NCBI GenBank assembly: GCA_963838155.1
Contig: CAWIQE010000004.1
Coordinates: 310,001-374,000 of the forward strand
DNA: 64,000 nt
Direction: 5' to 3'
Source: Pararhizobium_B sp963838155
GTDB taxonomy: Bacteria; Pseudomonadota; Alphaproteobacteria; Rhizobiales; Rhizobiaceae
Part shown: positions 27,287 to 35,952 of the stretch, piece by piece
Position numbering within the stretch: the first letter of the stretch is position 1
Layout: the number at the start of each line of letters is the position of its first letter
Position numbers and translations under genes: made by a program
Notes under the pieces: model-generated
Database searches by the model: none
What the model saw: the letters and a program-made list of their open reading frames with translations, nothing else
What the model was told of the DNA's origin: nothing

Positions 27287-27898
27287 ATGCCCAAGCTTGG
27301 AATGGAGCCCATACGCCGCCGATCGCTCGTCGAAGCGACGATATCGGCGATTCACGGCCGCGGATCGGCGGACGTCACCATGCGCGAGATCGCCACGCGG
27401 GCCGGCGTATCGCTGGGGCTCGCCCATCATTACTTCGAGAACAAGAACGACCTGATGATGACGGCCATGCGCTTCATCATGTCCGAATACAGCACCCAGG
27501 TCCGCCAAGCGCTGAGGAATGCGACGACGCCGCGCGAGCGCGTCTCGGCGATCATTCGCGCCAGCCTCGCCCACGAGCAGTTCGATCCGGAGACGGTGTC
27601 GGCGTGGCTCGTCTTCTACACCCATGCGCGGGGTTCGGACGAGGCGCGGCGCATGCTCTCCATCTATACGCGGCGGCTGCAGTCCAACCTCTGCCATGCG
27701 CTGAGGCCGCTGGTCGGCGAAAGGGCGCCGGAACTGGCGGCCGGACTCGGAGCCATGATCGACGGCCTCTACGTCCGCGAGGGGCTCGGCACGGCGCGCC
27801 CCGTCTCCGTCGACGGGTACCGGCTGCTCGACACCTATGTGTCGCTGTACCTGTCCGTCTTCGGACACGACGGCGACGGTCCGGGCCAAGCGGACTGA
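27287..27898 (+). CDS. betI: Transcriptional repressor BetI
   Basis: This 203-residue TetR-family protein begins MPKLGMEPIRRRSLVEATI, diagnostic of BetI. The HTH (residues 10-60) contains TMREIATRAGVSLGLAHHYFENK, also highly conserved in the family. BetI binds choline and controls choline uptake and glycine betaine synthesis. It normally opens a betICBA or betIBA operon in rhizobia; here it is divergent from choX and followed by a convergent LuxR-type gene, so betA and betB must lie elsewhere. No truncation is seen. Confidence 0.94.
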   Translation: MPKLGMEPIRRRSLVEATISAIHGRGSADVTMREIATRAGVSLGLAHHYFENKNDLMMTAMRFIMSEYSTQVRQALRNATTPRERVSAIIRASLAHEQFDPETVSAWLVFYTHARGSDEARRMLSIYTRRLQSNLCHALRPLVGERAPELAAGLGAMIDGLYVREGLGTARPVSVDGYRLLDTYVSLYLSVFGHDGDGPGQAD

Positions 27899-27966
27899 GG
27901 GAGCGGGAGGCCGGTCCCCGCGTCGTTCGCGGCCCGCTTCGACCGACGTCCCGCCGCAGGAGCGCC

Positions 27967-28698
27967 TCAGCTGATGAGATGCAGGCGCAGCGCCTTGGCG
28001 ACGAGCTGGGTCCGGTTGACGCAGTCCATCTTGCGCATGGCGCTGTTGAGATAGGAATTCACGGTGTGGTCCGAGAGCGAAAGGATCGTCGCGATCTCGA
28101 TCGACGTCTTGCCGTTCGCCGCCCAGCCGAGAACCTGGATCTCGCGATCCGAAAGCTTGGCCGTCGAAACGGGCGGCTCCTGTCGCAGCCGGCAGAGCAC
28201 GTCGTAGGCCATGACGGTGTCGAGCGCCAGGCGTGCCAGTTCCGTGCGCGACGGCGGCTCGCGCTCGCCGCCGTAGAGGACGGCCGCGCGCGCGCCCTCG
28301 GGCGAGCACAGCGGCACGACGACGCCCCGCAGGAGGAGATGATCCGAGAAGAGCCTGGCTGCGCCGGGGGTGCCGTCGGTCGGCCGCGTCCCGCCGTCCT
28401 CCAGGCGCCACCGGAAGGGGGCTATCGTCTCGCGCAGGCGTGCGAAAAGGGGAGCGCTCTTGAACGGCCGCGTCGCGTCGTAGGCCTGGACGAAGTTCGT
28501 CCGCAGGTTGCTCGCGACAAGATTTTCCTGGAGGTGGTCCTGGTTGGTCGCCGGCAATGTCAGCAACACGAAGCAAACGAACCCATAGCTCGCCGCGAGG
28601 CCTTCGATATGTTGGAAGACGTCGTTGTCGCTGGCCAGTCGGCCGGGGTTCTCCACCCGCGCTTCCCCCGGTTTTCGTCGCGGATCACCTTCAATCAT
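27967..28698 (-). CDS. LuxR-type regulator with autoinducer-binding-like domain
   Basis: This 243-residue protein has an N-terminal region (about 25-165) of the autoinducer-binding type (FQHIEGLAASYGFVCFVLLTLP, GARLFSDHLLLRGVVVPL) and a C-terminal LuxR HTH (ETAKLSDREIQVLGWAANGKTSIEIA-like, ending RKMDCVNRTQLVAKALRLHLI). No luxI-like synthase gene is seen in the window, so it would be a LuxR solo. Conserved ligand-pocket Trp and Asp residues of AHL receptors are not obvious, so the ligand may not be an AHL. It is upstream of and co-oriented with no other clear partner; its target is unknown. Confidence 0.8.
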   Translation of the reverse strand: MIEGDPRRKPGEARVENPGRLASDNDVFQHIEGLAASYGFVCFVLLTLPATNQDHLQENLVASNLRTNFVQAYDATRPFKSAPLFARLRETIAPFRWRLEDGGTRPTDGTPGAARLFSDHLLLRGVVVPLCSPEGARAAVLYGGEREPPSRTELARLALDTVMAYDVLCRLRQEPPVSTAKLSDREIQVLGWAANGKTSIEIATILSLSDHTVNSYLNSAMRKMDCVNRTQLVAKALRLHLIS

Positions 28699-28786
28699 AA
28701 ATGGCGTACACGATCTTTACGCATTACGAATCTCCGAGCCGGGCGGCTCTGCTTACAGATAGCCGCTGGCGGGACCTGCAGTCCAT

Positions 28787-29248
28787 TCAGATCGGAAGAT
28801 ATCCAGTGCTTTTTACTTCTTCCATGACCGCGTATGTATGCGTTTCGCGTACCCCGGGCAACGGCAGAATCACGTCGGCAAGAAATGCCCTGTAGGCATC
28901 CATGCCGGAAACGCGGGCCTTCACCAGATAATCGAAGCCGCCGGCGACCATGTGGCACTCCATGACGTCGTCGCTCTTCTTCACGGCGCTCGCGAAGGAG
29001 GAGAAGACGTCGGACGTCGTGCGGTCCAGCTTGACCTCGACGAAGACGAGGAGCGAACGTCCCAGCTTCTCGGGCGACAGGCGCGCCGAGTAGCCCTCGA
29101 TGAAGCCGTCCCGGGTCAGCCGCTTCACCCGTTCGGCCGTCGCCGTGGGAGAGAGGTTGATGCGGTCCGCCAGCTCGATGTTGGTCAGGCGGCCGTCCAG
29201 CTGCAAGGCGCGCAGTATCTTCCGATCTACCCGGTCGATTTCCTTCAT
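28787..29248 (-). CDS. putR: Lrp/AsnC-family activator of putA
   Basis: This 153-residue regulator has an N-terminal HTH (MKEIDRVDRKILRALQLDGR, then NIELADRINLSPTATAERVKRL) and a C-terminal RAM ligand-binding domain (YLVKARVSGMDAYRAFLADVILPLPGVRETHTYAVMEEVKST). GGAG precedes the ATG. It is divergent from putA with 76 bp between the starts, the arrangement known for PutR, which activates proline catabolism in response to proline in Agrobacterium and Rhodobacter. Confidence 0.9.
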   Translation of the reverse strand: MKEIDRVDRKILRALQLDGRLTNIELADRINLSPTATAERVKRLTRDGFIEGYSARLSPEKLGRSLLVFVEVKLDRTTSDVFSSFASAVKKSDDVMECHMVAGGFDYLVKARVSGMDAYRAFLADVILPLPGVRETHTYAVMEEVKSTGYLPI

Positions 29249-29324
29249 ATTTCTCCAGCCTTTTTTGCTTTCCTAGGTAAATACACTATCCGCATTCCTA
29301 TAAACAGTGTGAAGGAACGCAAAA

Positions 29325-32300
29325 ATGCGCCTAGATTGGCGCATTCCAACGAGGATCAGACCGATGCCAGTCGCGGATGCCGATATCGCCGAGTTCGATG
29401 CCCCCTATGCGGAGGACGACGACCGGGTTCTTTCCCGTTTCGATCGCACGGTCGCCTTCTCGCGTTCGCAGGACGAGGCGATCGACCGACGGACGCGAAA
29501 GTCGATCGAGGCGATCCGCGCGGGCGTCGGATCGATCGGCGGCGTCGAGGACTTCCTGCGCGAGTACGGCCTGTCGACGCGGGAGGGGCTGGCGCTGATG
29601 GTGCTGGCCGAGGCGCTGCTGCGCGTGCCGGATGCGGCGACCCAGGACAAGCTCATCGAGGACAAGCTGAAGGAGGGCGGCTGGAGCGCGCACGAGGCGC
29701 ACGGCGACACCTGGTTCGTCAACGCCTCCGCCTGGGCGGTCGGCATGTCGGCGCGCGTCATCCGTCCGGGGGAAACGCCGGAGGGCGTCATGCGCGGGCT
29801 CGTGCGCCGGCTCGGCATGCCGACGGTGCGCTCGGCGACGCGCCAGGCGATGCGCTTCCTCGGCGGCCATTTCGTCCTCGGGGAGACGATCCGCGACGCG
29901 CTGCAGCGGGCGATGAAGAACGAGGCGAAGGGATATCGCCACTCCTTCGACATGCTGGGCGAGGGAGCGCGGACGAGCGCCGACGCCCGGCGCTACCGGC
30001 AGTCCTACGCCGACGCGATCGAGGCGATCGGCAAGGCGGCGGACAAGGCGGCCGGCAACAAGGCGCTGCCGGACCGGATGGGCATCTCCGTCAAGCTGTC
30101 GGCCCTGCATCCGCGCTACGTCGCGACGCATCGCGCGCAGGTCCTGCGCGAACTGGTGCCCGACGTCGTGAAACTGGCGCAGATGGCGAAGGCGCACGAC
30201 CTCAATTTCACCATCGATGCCGAGGAGGCCGACCGGCTGGAGCTGTCGCTGGACGTCATCGACGCGGCCTTCGCCGATCCGTCGCTGGCCGGTTGGGACG
30301 GGTTCGGGCTCGCGATCCAGGCCTACCAGAAGCGCGCGCCGGCGGTCATCGACCATATCGACGCGCTTTGCAGGGCCCATGGCCGCCGCATGATGGTGCG
30401 CCTCGTCAAGGGCGCCTACTGGGACACCGAGGTCAAGCGGGCGCAGGAGCGCGGGCTGCCGGACTATCCCGTGTTCACGCGCAAGGCGGCGACCGACCTG
30501 AGCTATCTCGCCTGCGCCAGGCAGATGCTCGACCGGAGGGAGCGCATCTTCCCGCAGTTCGCCACCCACAACGCCCTGACGGTCGCGACGATCTTCGAGA
30601 TGGCGGGCGACGACCGGACCGGCTTCGAGTTCCAGCGCCTGCACGGCATGGGCGAGGCGCTCTACGAGGACCTGATGAAGGGCAACGACCGCGTCCCCTG
30701 CCGGATCTACGCACCGGTCGGCGGCTATCGGGACCTTCTCGCCTATCTCGTCCGCCGCCTGCTCGAAAACGGCGCCAATTCGTCCTTCGTGGCCGTTGCC
30801 GGGGACAAGGACGTGCCGATCGAAGAGCTGCTCGTGCGGCCGGCCGAAAAGCTGGGACTCGCCAGGGGCGAGAGCGGACGGCATCCGAGGATTCCGCTTC
30901 CGGGTGCGATCTACGGCGAGCGGAAGAACAGCGCCGGGCTCGAATTCGGCGATCGCCGAGCGTTGCGGCGGCTCACGGACGGCATGGCCGCTGCGACGCC
31001 CGCCGTGGATGCCATTCCGCTCTATCCGGGTCGTGCGGCCGGGGGCGGGGCGGCGGCCGTGATGTCGCCGGCCGACGACGGCCGGAAGGTCGGATCGGTG
31101 GTCTTCGCATCGGAGCGCGACGTCGCGCCTGCCGTCGAGGCGGCCGGCAAGGGGTTCCAGCGCTGGTCGCGCCTGCCTGCGGGCGAGCGGGCCGCCGCGA
31201 TCGAGCGGACGGGCGACCTTCTCGAGGAGAACCGGGACCGTCTGATGGCGCTGCTTTCCCACGAAGCCGGAAAGACCCTGGACGACGGCCTCGCCGAGGT
31301 GCGCGAAGCGGTCGACTTCTGCCGCTACTACGCCGCGCAGGCGCGGACCCAGTTCGCCGATTTCCGCGTGATGCCGGGGCCGACGGGGGAGGACAACCGC
31401 TATGGCTGGCGCGGCCGCGGGGTGTTCGCCTGCGTTTCGCCCTGGAACTTTCCGCTGGCGATCTTCACCGGCCAGGTGACGGCCGCTCTTGTCGCCGGCA
31501 ACGCCGTCGTGGCCAAGCCGGCGGAGCAGACGCCGCTGATCGCCTACGAGGCGGTGCGGCTCATGCACGAGGCGGGCGTGCCGAAGGACGTGCTGGTCTA
31601 CCTTCCGGGCGCGGGCGACGTCGGGGCGGCGCTTACGGCGCATCCGGCGATCGCCGGGGTCGCCTTCACCGGCTCGACCGAAACGGCGCGGGCCATCAAC
31701 CGGACGCTCGCCGCCAAGGACGGGCCGATCGTGCCGCTGATCGCGGAGACCGGCGGCCTCAACGCGATGGTCGTGGACGCCACGGCGCTGTCGGAGCAGG
31801 TCACGGACGACGTCGTCATGTCGGCATTCCGCTCCGCCGGCCAGCGCTGCTCGGCGCTGCGGCTGCTTTTCGTCCAGGAGGACGTCGCCGACCGGATGAT
31901 CGAGATGATCGAGGGGGGCGCGCGCGAACTGGTGCTGGGCGACCCGTCCAGTCCGTCGACCGACGTCGGCCCCGTCATCGACCGCGGGCAGCTGGACATG
32001 CTGTCCGGCCACATCGCGGAGATGAAGGCATCCCAAAAGGTGCGCTACGCCGGCGAGGCGCCGGCCGGCGGCACGTTCTATGCGCCGCACATCGTCGAGC
32101 TCGACGGGCCGCAGGCGCTGACCAAGGAGGTGTTCGGCCCGATCCTGCACGTCGTGCGCTGGAAGGCGAAGGACCTCTCGCGGGTTCTCGACGCCATCGA
32201 CGCGACCGGCTACGGGTTGACGCTCGGCATTCACAGCCGCATCGAGGCGACCGCCAAGGCCATCGTCGACCGGCTCGACACGGGCAACGTCTACGTCAAC

Positions 32301-32477
32301 CGCAACACCATCGGCGCGGTGGTCGGCACCCAGCCGTTCGGCGGATCAGGGCTCTCGGGGACCGGGTTCAAGGCCGGCGGGCCGCATTACCTGTCCAGGT
32401 TCGCTCAGGAACAGGTGATTTCGATCAATACGGCCGCTGCCGGCGGCAACGCCAGCCTGATCGCCATGGGGGAGTGA
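29325..32477 (+). CDS. putA: Bifunctional proline dehydrogenase / L-glutamate gamma-semialdehyde dehydrogenase
   Basis: This 1050-residue enzyme oxidises proline to glutamate in two channelled steps. The FAD-dependent PRODH barrel spans about 150-470 (RMGISVKLSALHPRY, RLVKGAYWDTEVKRAQ, FPQFATHNALTV). The ALDH domain follows from about 555, with the nucleophile Cys842 in SAGQRCSALRLLFV and GSGLSGTGFKAGGPHYL near the end. There is no N-terminal ribbon-helix-helix domain, so it is not a self-repressing trifunctional PutA; PutR fills that role. The ATG at 29325 has GAAGGAA upstream; an in-frame ATG at 29364 with GAGGA is also plausible. Confidence 0.96.
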   Translation: MRLDWRIPTRIRPMPVADADIAEFDAPYAEDDDRVLSRFDRTVAFSRSQDEAIDRRTRKSIEAIRAGVGSIGGVEDFLREYGLSTREGLALMVLAEALLRVPDAATQDKLIEDKLKEGGWSAHEAHGDTWFVNASAWAVGMSARVIRPGETPEGVMRGLVRRLGMPTVRSATRQAMRFLGGHFVLGETIRDALQRAMKNEAKGYRHSFDMLGEGARTSADARRYRQSYADAIEAIGKAADKAAGNKALPDRMGISVKLSALHPRYVATHRAQVLRELVPDVVKLAQMAKAHDLNFTIDAEEADRLELSLDVIDAAFADPSLAGWDGFGLAIQAYQKRAPAVIDHIDALCRAHGRRMMVRLVKGAYWDTEVKRAQERGLPDYPVFTRKAATDLSYLACARQMLDRRERIFPQFATHNALTVATIFEMAGDDRTGFEFQRLHGMGEALYEDLMKGNDRVPCRIYAPVGGYRDLLAYLVRRLLENGANSSFVAVAGDKDVPIEELLVRPAEKLGLARGESGRHPRIPLPGAIYGERKNSAGLEFGDRRALRRLTDGMAAATPAVDAIPLYPGRAAGGGAAAVMSPADDGRKVGSVVFASERDVAPAVEAAGKGFQRWSRLPAGERAAAIERTGDLLEENRDRLMALLSHEAGKTLDDGLAEVREAVDFCRYYAAQARTQFADFRVMPGPTGEDNRYGWRGRGVFACVSPWNFPLAIFTGQVTAALVAGNAVVAKPAEQTPLIAYEAVRLMHEAGVPKDVLVYLPGAGDVGAALTAHPAIAGVAFTGSTETARAINRTLAAKDGPIVPLIAETGGLNAMVVDATALSEQVTDDVVMSAFRSAGQRCSALRLLFVQEDVADRMIEMIEGGARELVLGDPSSPSTDVGPVIDRGQLDMLSGHIAEMKASQKVRYAGEAPAGGTFYAPHIVELDGPQALTKEVFGPILHVVRWKAKDLSRVLDAIDATGYGLTLGIHSRIEATAKAIVDRLDTGNVYVNRNTIGAVVGTQPFGGSGLSGTGFKAGGPHYLSRFAQEQVISINTAAAGGNASLIAMGE

Positions 32478-32478
32478 C

Positions 32479-32498
32479 GAGGCGCCTTTCGGCGCCTC
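32479..32498. terminator. Hairpin between convergent putA and metA
   Basis: GAGGCGCC-TTTC-GGCGCCTC is a perfect 8-bp stem between the two stop codons. No T-run follows on either strand, so it may be a weak bidirectional terminator or an mRNA 3' end stabiliser. Confidence 0.55.
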
Positions 32499-33465
32499 AA
32501 CCGGCGGCAGCCACCTGACCGGGCCTTTCGTCTTCGCCCGCCGCCGGATCGTCTCCGATGCGGCTTCGGTCGAAGGGCGTCGACTGGTAGATCTCGTTGA
32601 TCCAGTTGGAAAACAGCAGGTGCGCATGACTGCGCCACCGGTTTTCGACCCGTTCGGCGGGTACGTCGCCGGTGAAATAGCCCTTCGGCAGGGGCGTGTC
32701 GGCGTCCAGGGCGCGGTCGCGGGCATACTCGTCCGCCAGCGACCCGGTATCGTATTCGAAATGGTTGAAGACGTGGAGCGCGCGGTGTCGCGGATCGTCG
32801 ACGAGGCACACCCCGGTCTCGGGGCTTTCCGCGAGGATGGCGAGGTCGCGCTGGCGGAGGATGTCGGCGCGGCCGACCTCGGTCCATCGCGAGATCGGAA
32901 CCGAGAACCCGTCGGAAAAGCCGCGCAGATAGGGCGATGTCGGCTGGATGACCTGCTGCCGGAAGACACCGAAGATCTTTCGGTCGAGGGCGAATTTCGG
33001 TACCCCGTAGAAGTGCTGGAGCGCGGCCTGCGCCGCCCAGCAGATCGTCAGGCAGCGGTGGACGTGGGTCTGCGTCCAGTCGAATATGCGCCGCAGCTCG
33101 TTCCAGTAGGTCACCGCCTCGAAGGGCAGCCGCTCGACCGGAGCCCCTGTCACCACGAAGCCGTCGAAACGCTCGTCCCGCACCGCGCTCCACGGCTGGT
33201 AGAACGATTCCATGTGGCTGGCCGGCGTGTGGCGCGCGACCCTGTCGGTGACGCGCAAGAGCGTCAGCTCGATCTGCAGGGGCGTGGCCCCGAGCAGGCG
33301 CGCGATCTGCGTCTCGGTGGCGATCTTGTTGGGCATGAGGTTGAGGAGGCCGATCCGCAGCGGCCGGATGTCCTGGCGGATGGCGTCCATCTCGCCCATG
33401 ACCATGACGCCCTCGGCTTCGAGCGCCTGTCTTGCGGGGAGATCGTCGGGAATCTTTATGGGCAT
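32497..33465 (-). CDS. metA: Homoserine O-acyltransferase MetA (probably acetyl-CoA specific)
   Basis: This 322-residue enzyme activates homoserine in methionine synthesis. Cys142 in TICWAAQAAL is the acyl-enzyme nucleophile; HVFNHFEYD carries the catalytic His and Glu. Residue 111 is Glu in VTGAPVERLPF. In characterised MetA proteins Glu at 111 favours acetyl-CoA while Gly (as in E. coli) favours succinyl-CoA, so this is predicted to be a homoserine O-acetyltransferase despite the usual 'succinyltransferase' label. The ATG at 33465 gives the standard start MPIKIPDDLPARQALEAEGV. It is convergent with putA and preceded by a structured leader. Confidence 0.93.
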   Translation of the reverse strand: MPIKIPDDLPARQALEAEGVMVMGEMDAIRQDIRPLRIGLLNLMPNKIATETQIARLLGATPLQIELTLLRVTDRVARHTPASHMESFYQPWSAVRDERFDGFVVTGAPVERLPFEAVTYWNELRRIFDWTQTHVHRCLTICWAAQAALQHFYGVPKFALDRKIFGVFRQQVIQPTSPYLRGFSDGFSVPISRWTEVGRADILRQRDLAILAESPETGVCLVDDPRHRALHVFNHFEYDTGSLADEYARDRALDADTPLPKGYFTGDVPAERVENRWRSHAHLLFSNWINEIYQSTPFDRSRIGDDPAAGEDERPGQVAAAG

Positions 33466-33499
33466 GTCTCGCGTCGGTCCTTCACGGGGGACGGACGCA

Positions 33500-33562
33500 G
33501 GTGGCTCGATCCGCTTGATTGCCGATTGGCCACATCGTCTCCGAAGAGACTGCCACCTTGCC
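33500..33562 (-). promoter_or_regulatory. Structured 5' leader of metA
   Basis: On the minus strand AGGTGGC pairs with GCCACCT to enclose a GTCTC-TTCG-GAGAC hairpin with a stable cUUCGg tetraloop and a small GCC-AATC-GGC hairpin, giving a three-way junction about 35 nt before the metA start. Alphaproteobacterial metA genes often carry a SAM-II riboswitch, but its A-rich conserved bases are not present here. Regulatory function is unproven. Confidence 0.4.
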
Positions 33563-33717
33563 CGGAACGGCAGGTTGGCGTTGGGCGTCGCCCCAACTCT
33601 TGATGTCGGAACGATTTCTACTGCGAGTTCGGCCCGCAGGCAAGAGGGGACGCTTCGGCCTTGACGGAGGCACGATTGGAACATACCATGAACATTCGTA
33701 TCGACAAGGAGGCTCCG

Positions 33718-34071
33718 ATGCGTACGCCCGGCAAGCTCGACTATCTGGAATTTCCCGCCACCGGCGGCTCGCTCGACCGGGTCAAGAACTTCTATGCCGG
33801 CGTATTCGGCTGGCGGTTCGAGGACTACGGTCCGACCTACTCCGCGTTCCGGGAGGGGCTGGACGGCGGCTTCCAGGCGGACGCCTCGGAGGCGGGTACG
33901 GTGCCGCTGCCCGTCCTCTATTCGGCCGATCTCGAGGAGACGTTCGAGGCGGTGAAGGAGGCTGGCGTCGAGATCCTGCGCGAGATCTTTTCGTTTCCCG
34001 GCGGGCGGCGTTTCCATTTCAGTGACCCGGCCGGCAACGAGGTCGCGGTCTGGAGCGACGAGGCGGCCTGA
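33718..34071 (+). CDS. VOC (glyoxalase/bleomycin resistance) family protein
   Basis: This 117-residue protein has one vicinal-oxygen-chelate domain: LDYLEFPATGGSLDRVKNFYAGVFGWRFEDYGPTYSAF and, at the C terminus, EILREIFSFPGGRRFHFSDPAGNEVAVWSDEA. AAGGAGG five bases before the ATG at 33718 fixes the start over in-frame upstream codons. The metal ligands typical of glyoxalase I are only partly evident, so its reaction is unknown. It is divergent from metA and 84 bp upstream of fhs. Confidence 0.85.
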   Translation: MRTPGKLDYLEFPATGGSLDRVKNFYAGVFGWRFEDYGPTYSAFREGLDGGFQADASEAGTVPLPVLYSADLEETFEAVKEAGVEILREIFSFPGGRRFHFSDPAGNEVAVWSDEAA

Positions 34072-34155
34072 CTCCCGCCTGCCTTGCCGCTCGTTTCGTT
34101 CGGTTGTACCTCTTTCAGGAACAGCCGTTCGAAGCGGGGTCGCAGGGAGGGAAGC

Positions 34156-35835
34156 GTGACCGCGGTCAGATCAGACATTGAAATCGCCCGGTCGGTCACG
34201 CCGAAGCCGATTCACGAGATCGGCGCCGGGCTCGGCATTCCGGCGGAGGAGCTCCGCCCCTACGGCACGGACAAGGCCAAGGTCGCTCCGTCCTTCATGC
34301 GCGGGCTCGGCGGCCGTCCGGACGGCAAGCTGATCCTGGTCACCGCAGTGAATCCGACGCCGGCGGGCGAGGGGAAGACGACCACGACGGTCGGTCTCGG
34401 CGACGGGCTGAACCGGATCGGACGCAAGGCGATCATCTGCATCCGGGAGCCGTCGCTCGGTCCCTGTTTCGGGATGAAGGGCGGAGCGGCGGGGGGCGGC
34501 CGGGCGCAGGTCATCCCGATGGAGGACATCAACCTTCACTTCACCGGCGATTTCCACGCCATCACCTCGGCGCACAACCTGCTGTCGGCGCTGATCGACA
34601 ATCACATCTACTGGGGCAACAAGCTCGGCATCGACCAGCGCCGCGTCACCTGGCGGCGGGTCATGGACATGAACGACCGCGCGCTCCGGCACGTGGTCTC
34701 GTCGCTCGGCGGGGTGGCGAACGGCTTCCCGCGCGAGACCGGCTTCGACATCACCGTGGCCTCGGAAGTGATGGCGATCCTCTGCCTGGCGGGGGATCTC
34801 GACGATCTGGAGCGGCGTCTCGGCTCGATCATCGTCGCCTACACGCAGGACAGGCAGCCCGTCTTCGCGCGCGACCTCAAGGCCGAGGGCGCCATGGCGG
34901 TTCTCCTGAAGGACGCGCTGCTGCCGAACCTGGTGCAGACGCTCGAGGGCAATCCCGCCTTCGTCCACGGCGGCCCCTTCGCCAATATCGCCCACGGCTG
35001 CAATTCGGTGACGGCGACGAAGACGGCGCTGAAGCTCGGCGACTACGTCGTGACCGAGGCGGGGTTCGGTGCCGACCTCGGGGCGGAGAAATTCTTCGAC
35101 ATAAAATGCCGGAAGGCCGATCTCGAACCGGCGGCGGCCGTGGTCGTCGTCACCGTGCGCGCCATGAAGATGAACGGCGGGACGGCGAAGGAGGACCTTT
35201 CCGCCGAAAACGTCGAGGCGGTGCGGCAGGGCTGCGCCAATCTCGGCCGGCATATCGAGAACGTGCGGCGGTTCGGCGTTCCGCTCGTGGTGGCGGTGAA
35301 CCATTTCACCTCCGATACCGACGCCGAGATCGAGGCGATCCGGCACCATGCGCAGGGCCTCGGCGTGGAAGCGGTGGTCTGCCGGCACTGGGCGGAGGGG
35401 TCCGCCGGGATCGAGGAGCTCGCGACGACGGTCGCCGCGCTCGCAGATTCCGGCAAGGCGCGTTTCCATCCTCTCTATCCCGACCAGATGCCGCTCTTCG
35501 ACAAGATCCAGACCATCGCGATGCGCATCTACCACGCCGGCGAGGTCTCGGCCCCGAAGGCGGTCCGGGACCAGCTCGACGCGTGGGAGGCGCAGGGTTA
35601 CGGAGACCTGCCGGTCTGCATGGCCAAGACGCCCTATTCGTTCTCCGTCGATCCGGGGCTTCGGGGAGCGCCGAGCGGCCATGTGCTGCCGGTGCGCGAG
35701 GTCCGGCTTTCGGCCGGCGCCGGTTTCGTGGTGGCCATCTGCGGGGACATCATGACGATGCCCGGACTGCCGAGCGTGCCGTCGGCCGAACGCATCCGCC
35801 TGACGGACGAAGGCGAGGTGGAAGGGCTGTTCTGA
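34156..35835 (+). CDS. fhs: Formate--tetrahydrofolate ligase
   Basis: This 559-residue enzyme makes 10-formyl-THF from formate, THF and ATP. The ATP-binding segment TPAGEGKTTTTVGLGDGLNR lies near residue 65 and GPCFGMKGGAAGGGRAQV near 100, both hallmark motifs. The GTG start at 34156 with GGGAGG upstream gives the family-like N terminus (M)TAVRSDIEIARSVTPKPI; a longer frame from 34084 would add unlike residues. It feeds one-carbon units to purine and methionine synthesis. There is no neighbouring folD. Confidence 0.95.
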   Translation: MTAVRSDIEIARSVTPKPIHEIGAGLGIPAEELRPYGTDKAKVAPSFMRGLGGRPDGKLILVTAVNPTPAGEGKTTTTVGLGDGLNRIGRKAIICIREPSLGPCFGMKGGAAGGGRAQVIPMEDINLHFTGDFHAITSAHNLLSALIDNHIYWGNKLGIDQRRVTWRRVMDMNDRALRHVVSSLGGVANGFPRETGFDITVASEVMAILCLAGDLDDLERRLGSIIVAYTQDRQPVFARDLKAEGAMAVLLKDALLPNLVQTLEGNPAFVHGGPFANIAHGCNSVTATKTALKLGDYVVTEAGFGADLGAEKFFDIKCRKADLEPAAAVVVVTVRAMKMNGGTAKEDLSAENVEAVRQGCANLGRHIENVRRFGVPLVVAVNHFTSDTDAEIEAIRHHAQGLGVEAVVCRHWAEGSAGIEELATTVAALADSGKARFHPLYPDQMPLFDKIQTIAMRIYHAGEVSAPKAVRDQLDAWEAQGYGDLPVCMAKTPYSFSVDPGLRGAPSGHVLPVREVRLSAGAGFVVAICGDIMTMPGLPSVPSAERIRLTDEGEVEGLF

Positions 35836-35850
35836 GCGGCAGCGGGCGCC

Positions 35851-35952
35851 CTGGAGCCCGTCCGCGCTTCACGGAATCGCGGATGGGCTCCAGCTCATTG
35901 TTTTTACGCGCTTCCGGACGGAAAACCGGTTTCCACTTTTCCTGGAAGCGCT
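35851..35952. repeat. Rhizobial intergenic mosaic repeat, copy 2
   Basis: This has the same two modules as the copy at 23.3-23.4 kb. The palindromic module ending TTTTCCTGGAAGCGCT is identical, and the first hairpin keeps the inner CCGCG/CGCGG stem and its CTTCACGGAAT loop, but its outer stem is CTGGAGCCC/GGGCTCCAG rather than AGGGCGTG/CACGCCCT. It fills the gap between convergent fhs and the extensin-like gene and ends at the stop codon of the latter. Confidence 0.85.

Noticed and set aside
29331..32234. 967-codon minus-strand open frame
   Set aside because: Complete antisense of putA; no domains recognised and composition typical of frame shadows.
33466..33620. SAM-II riboswitch upstream of metA
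   Set aside because: Expected for alphaproteobacterial metA, but the A-rich conserved bases and pseudoknot pattern are not found. Only an unspecific structured leader is reported.
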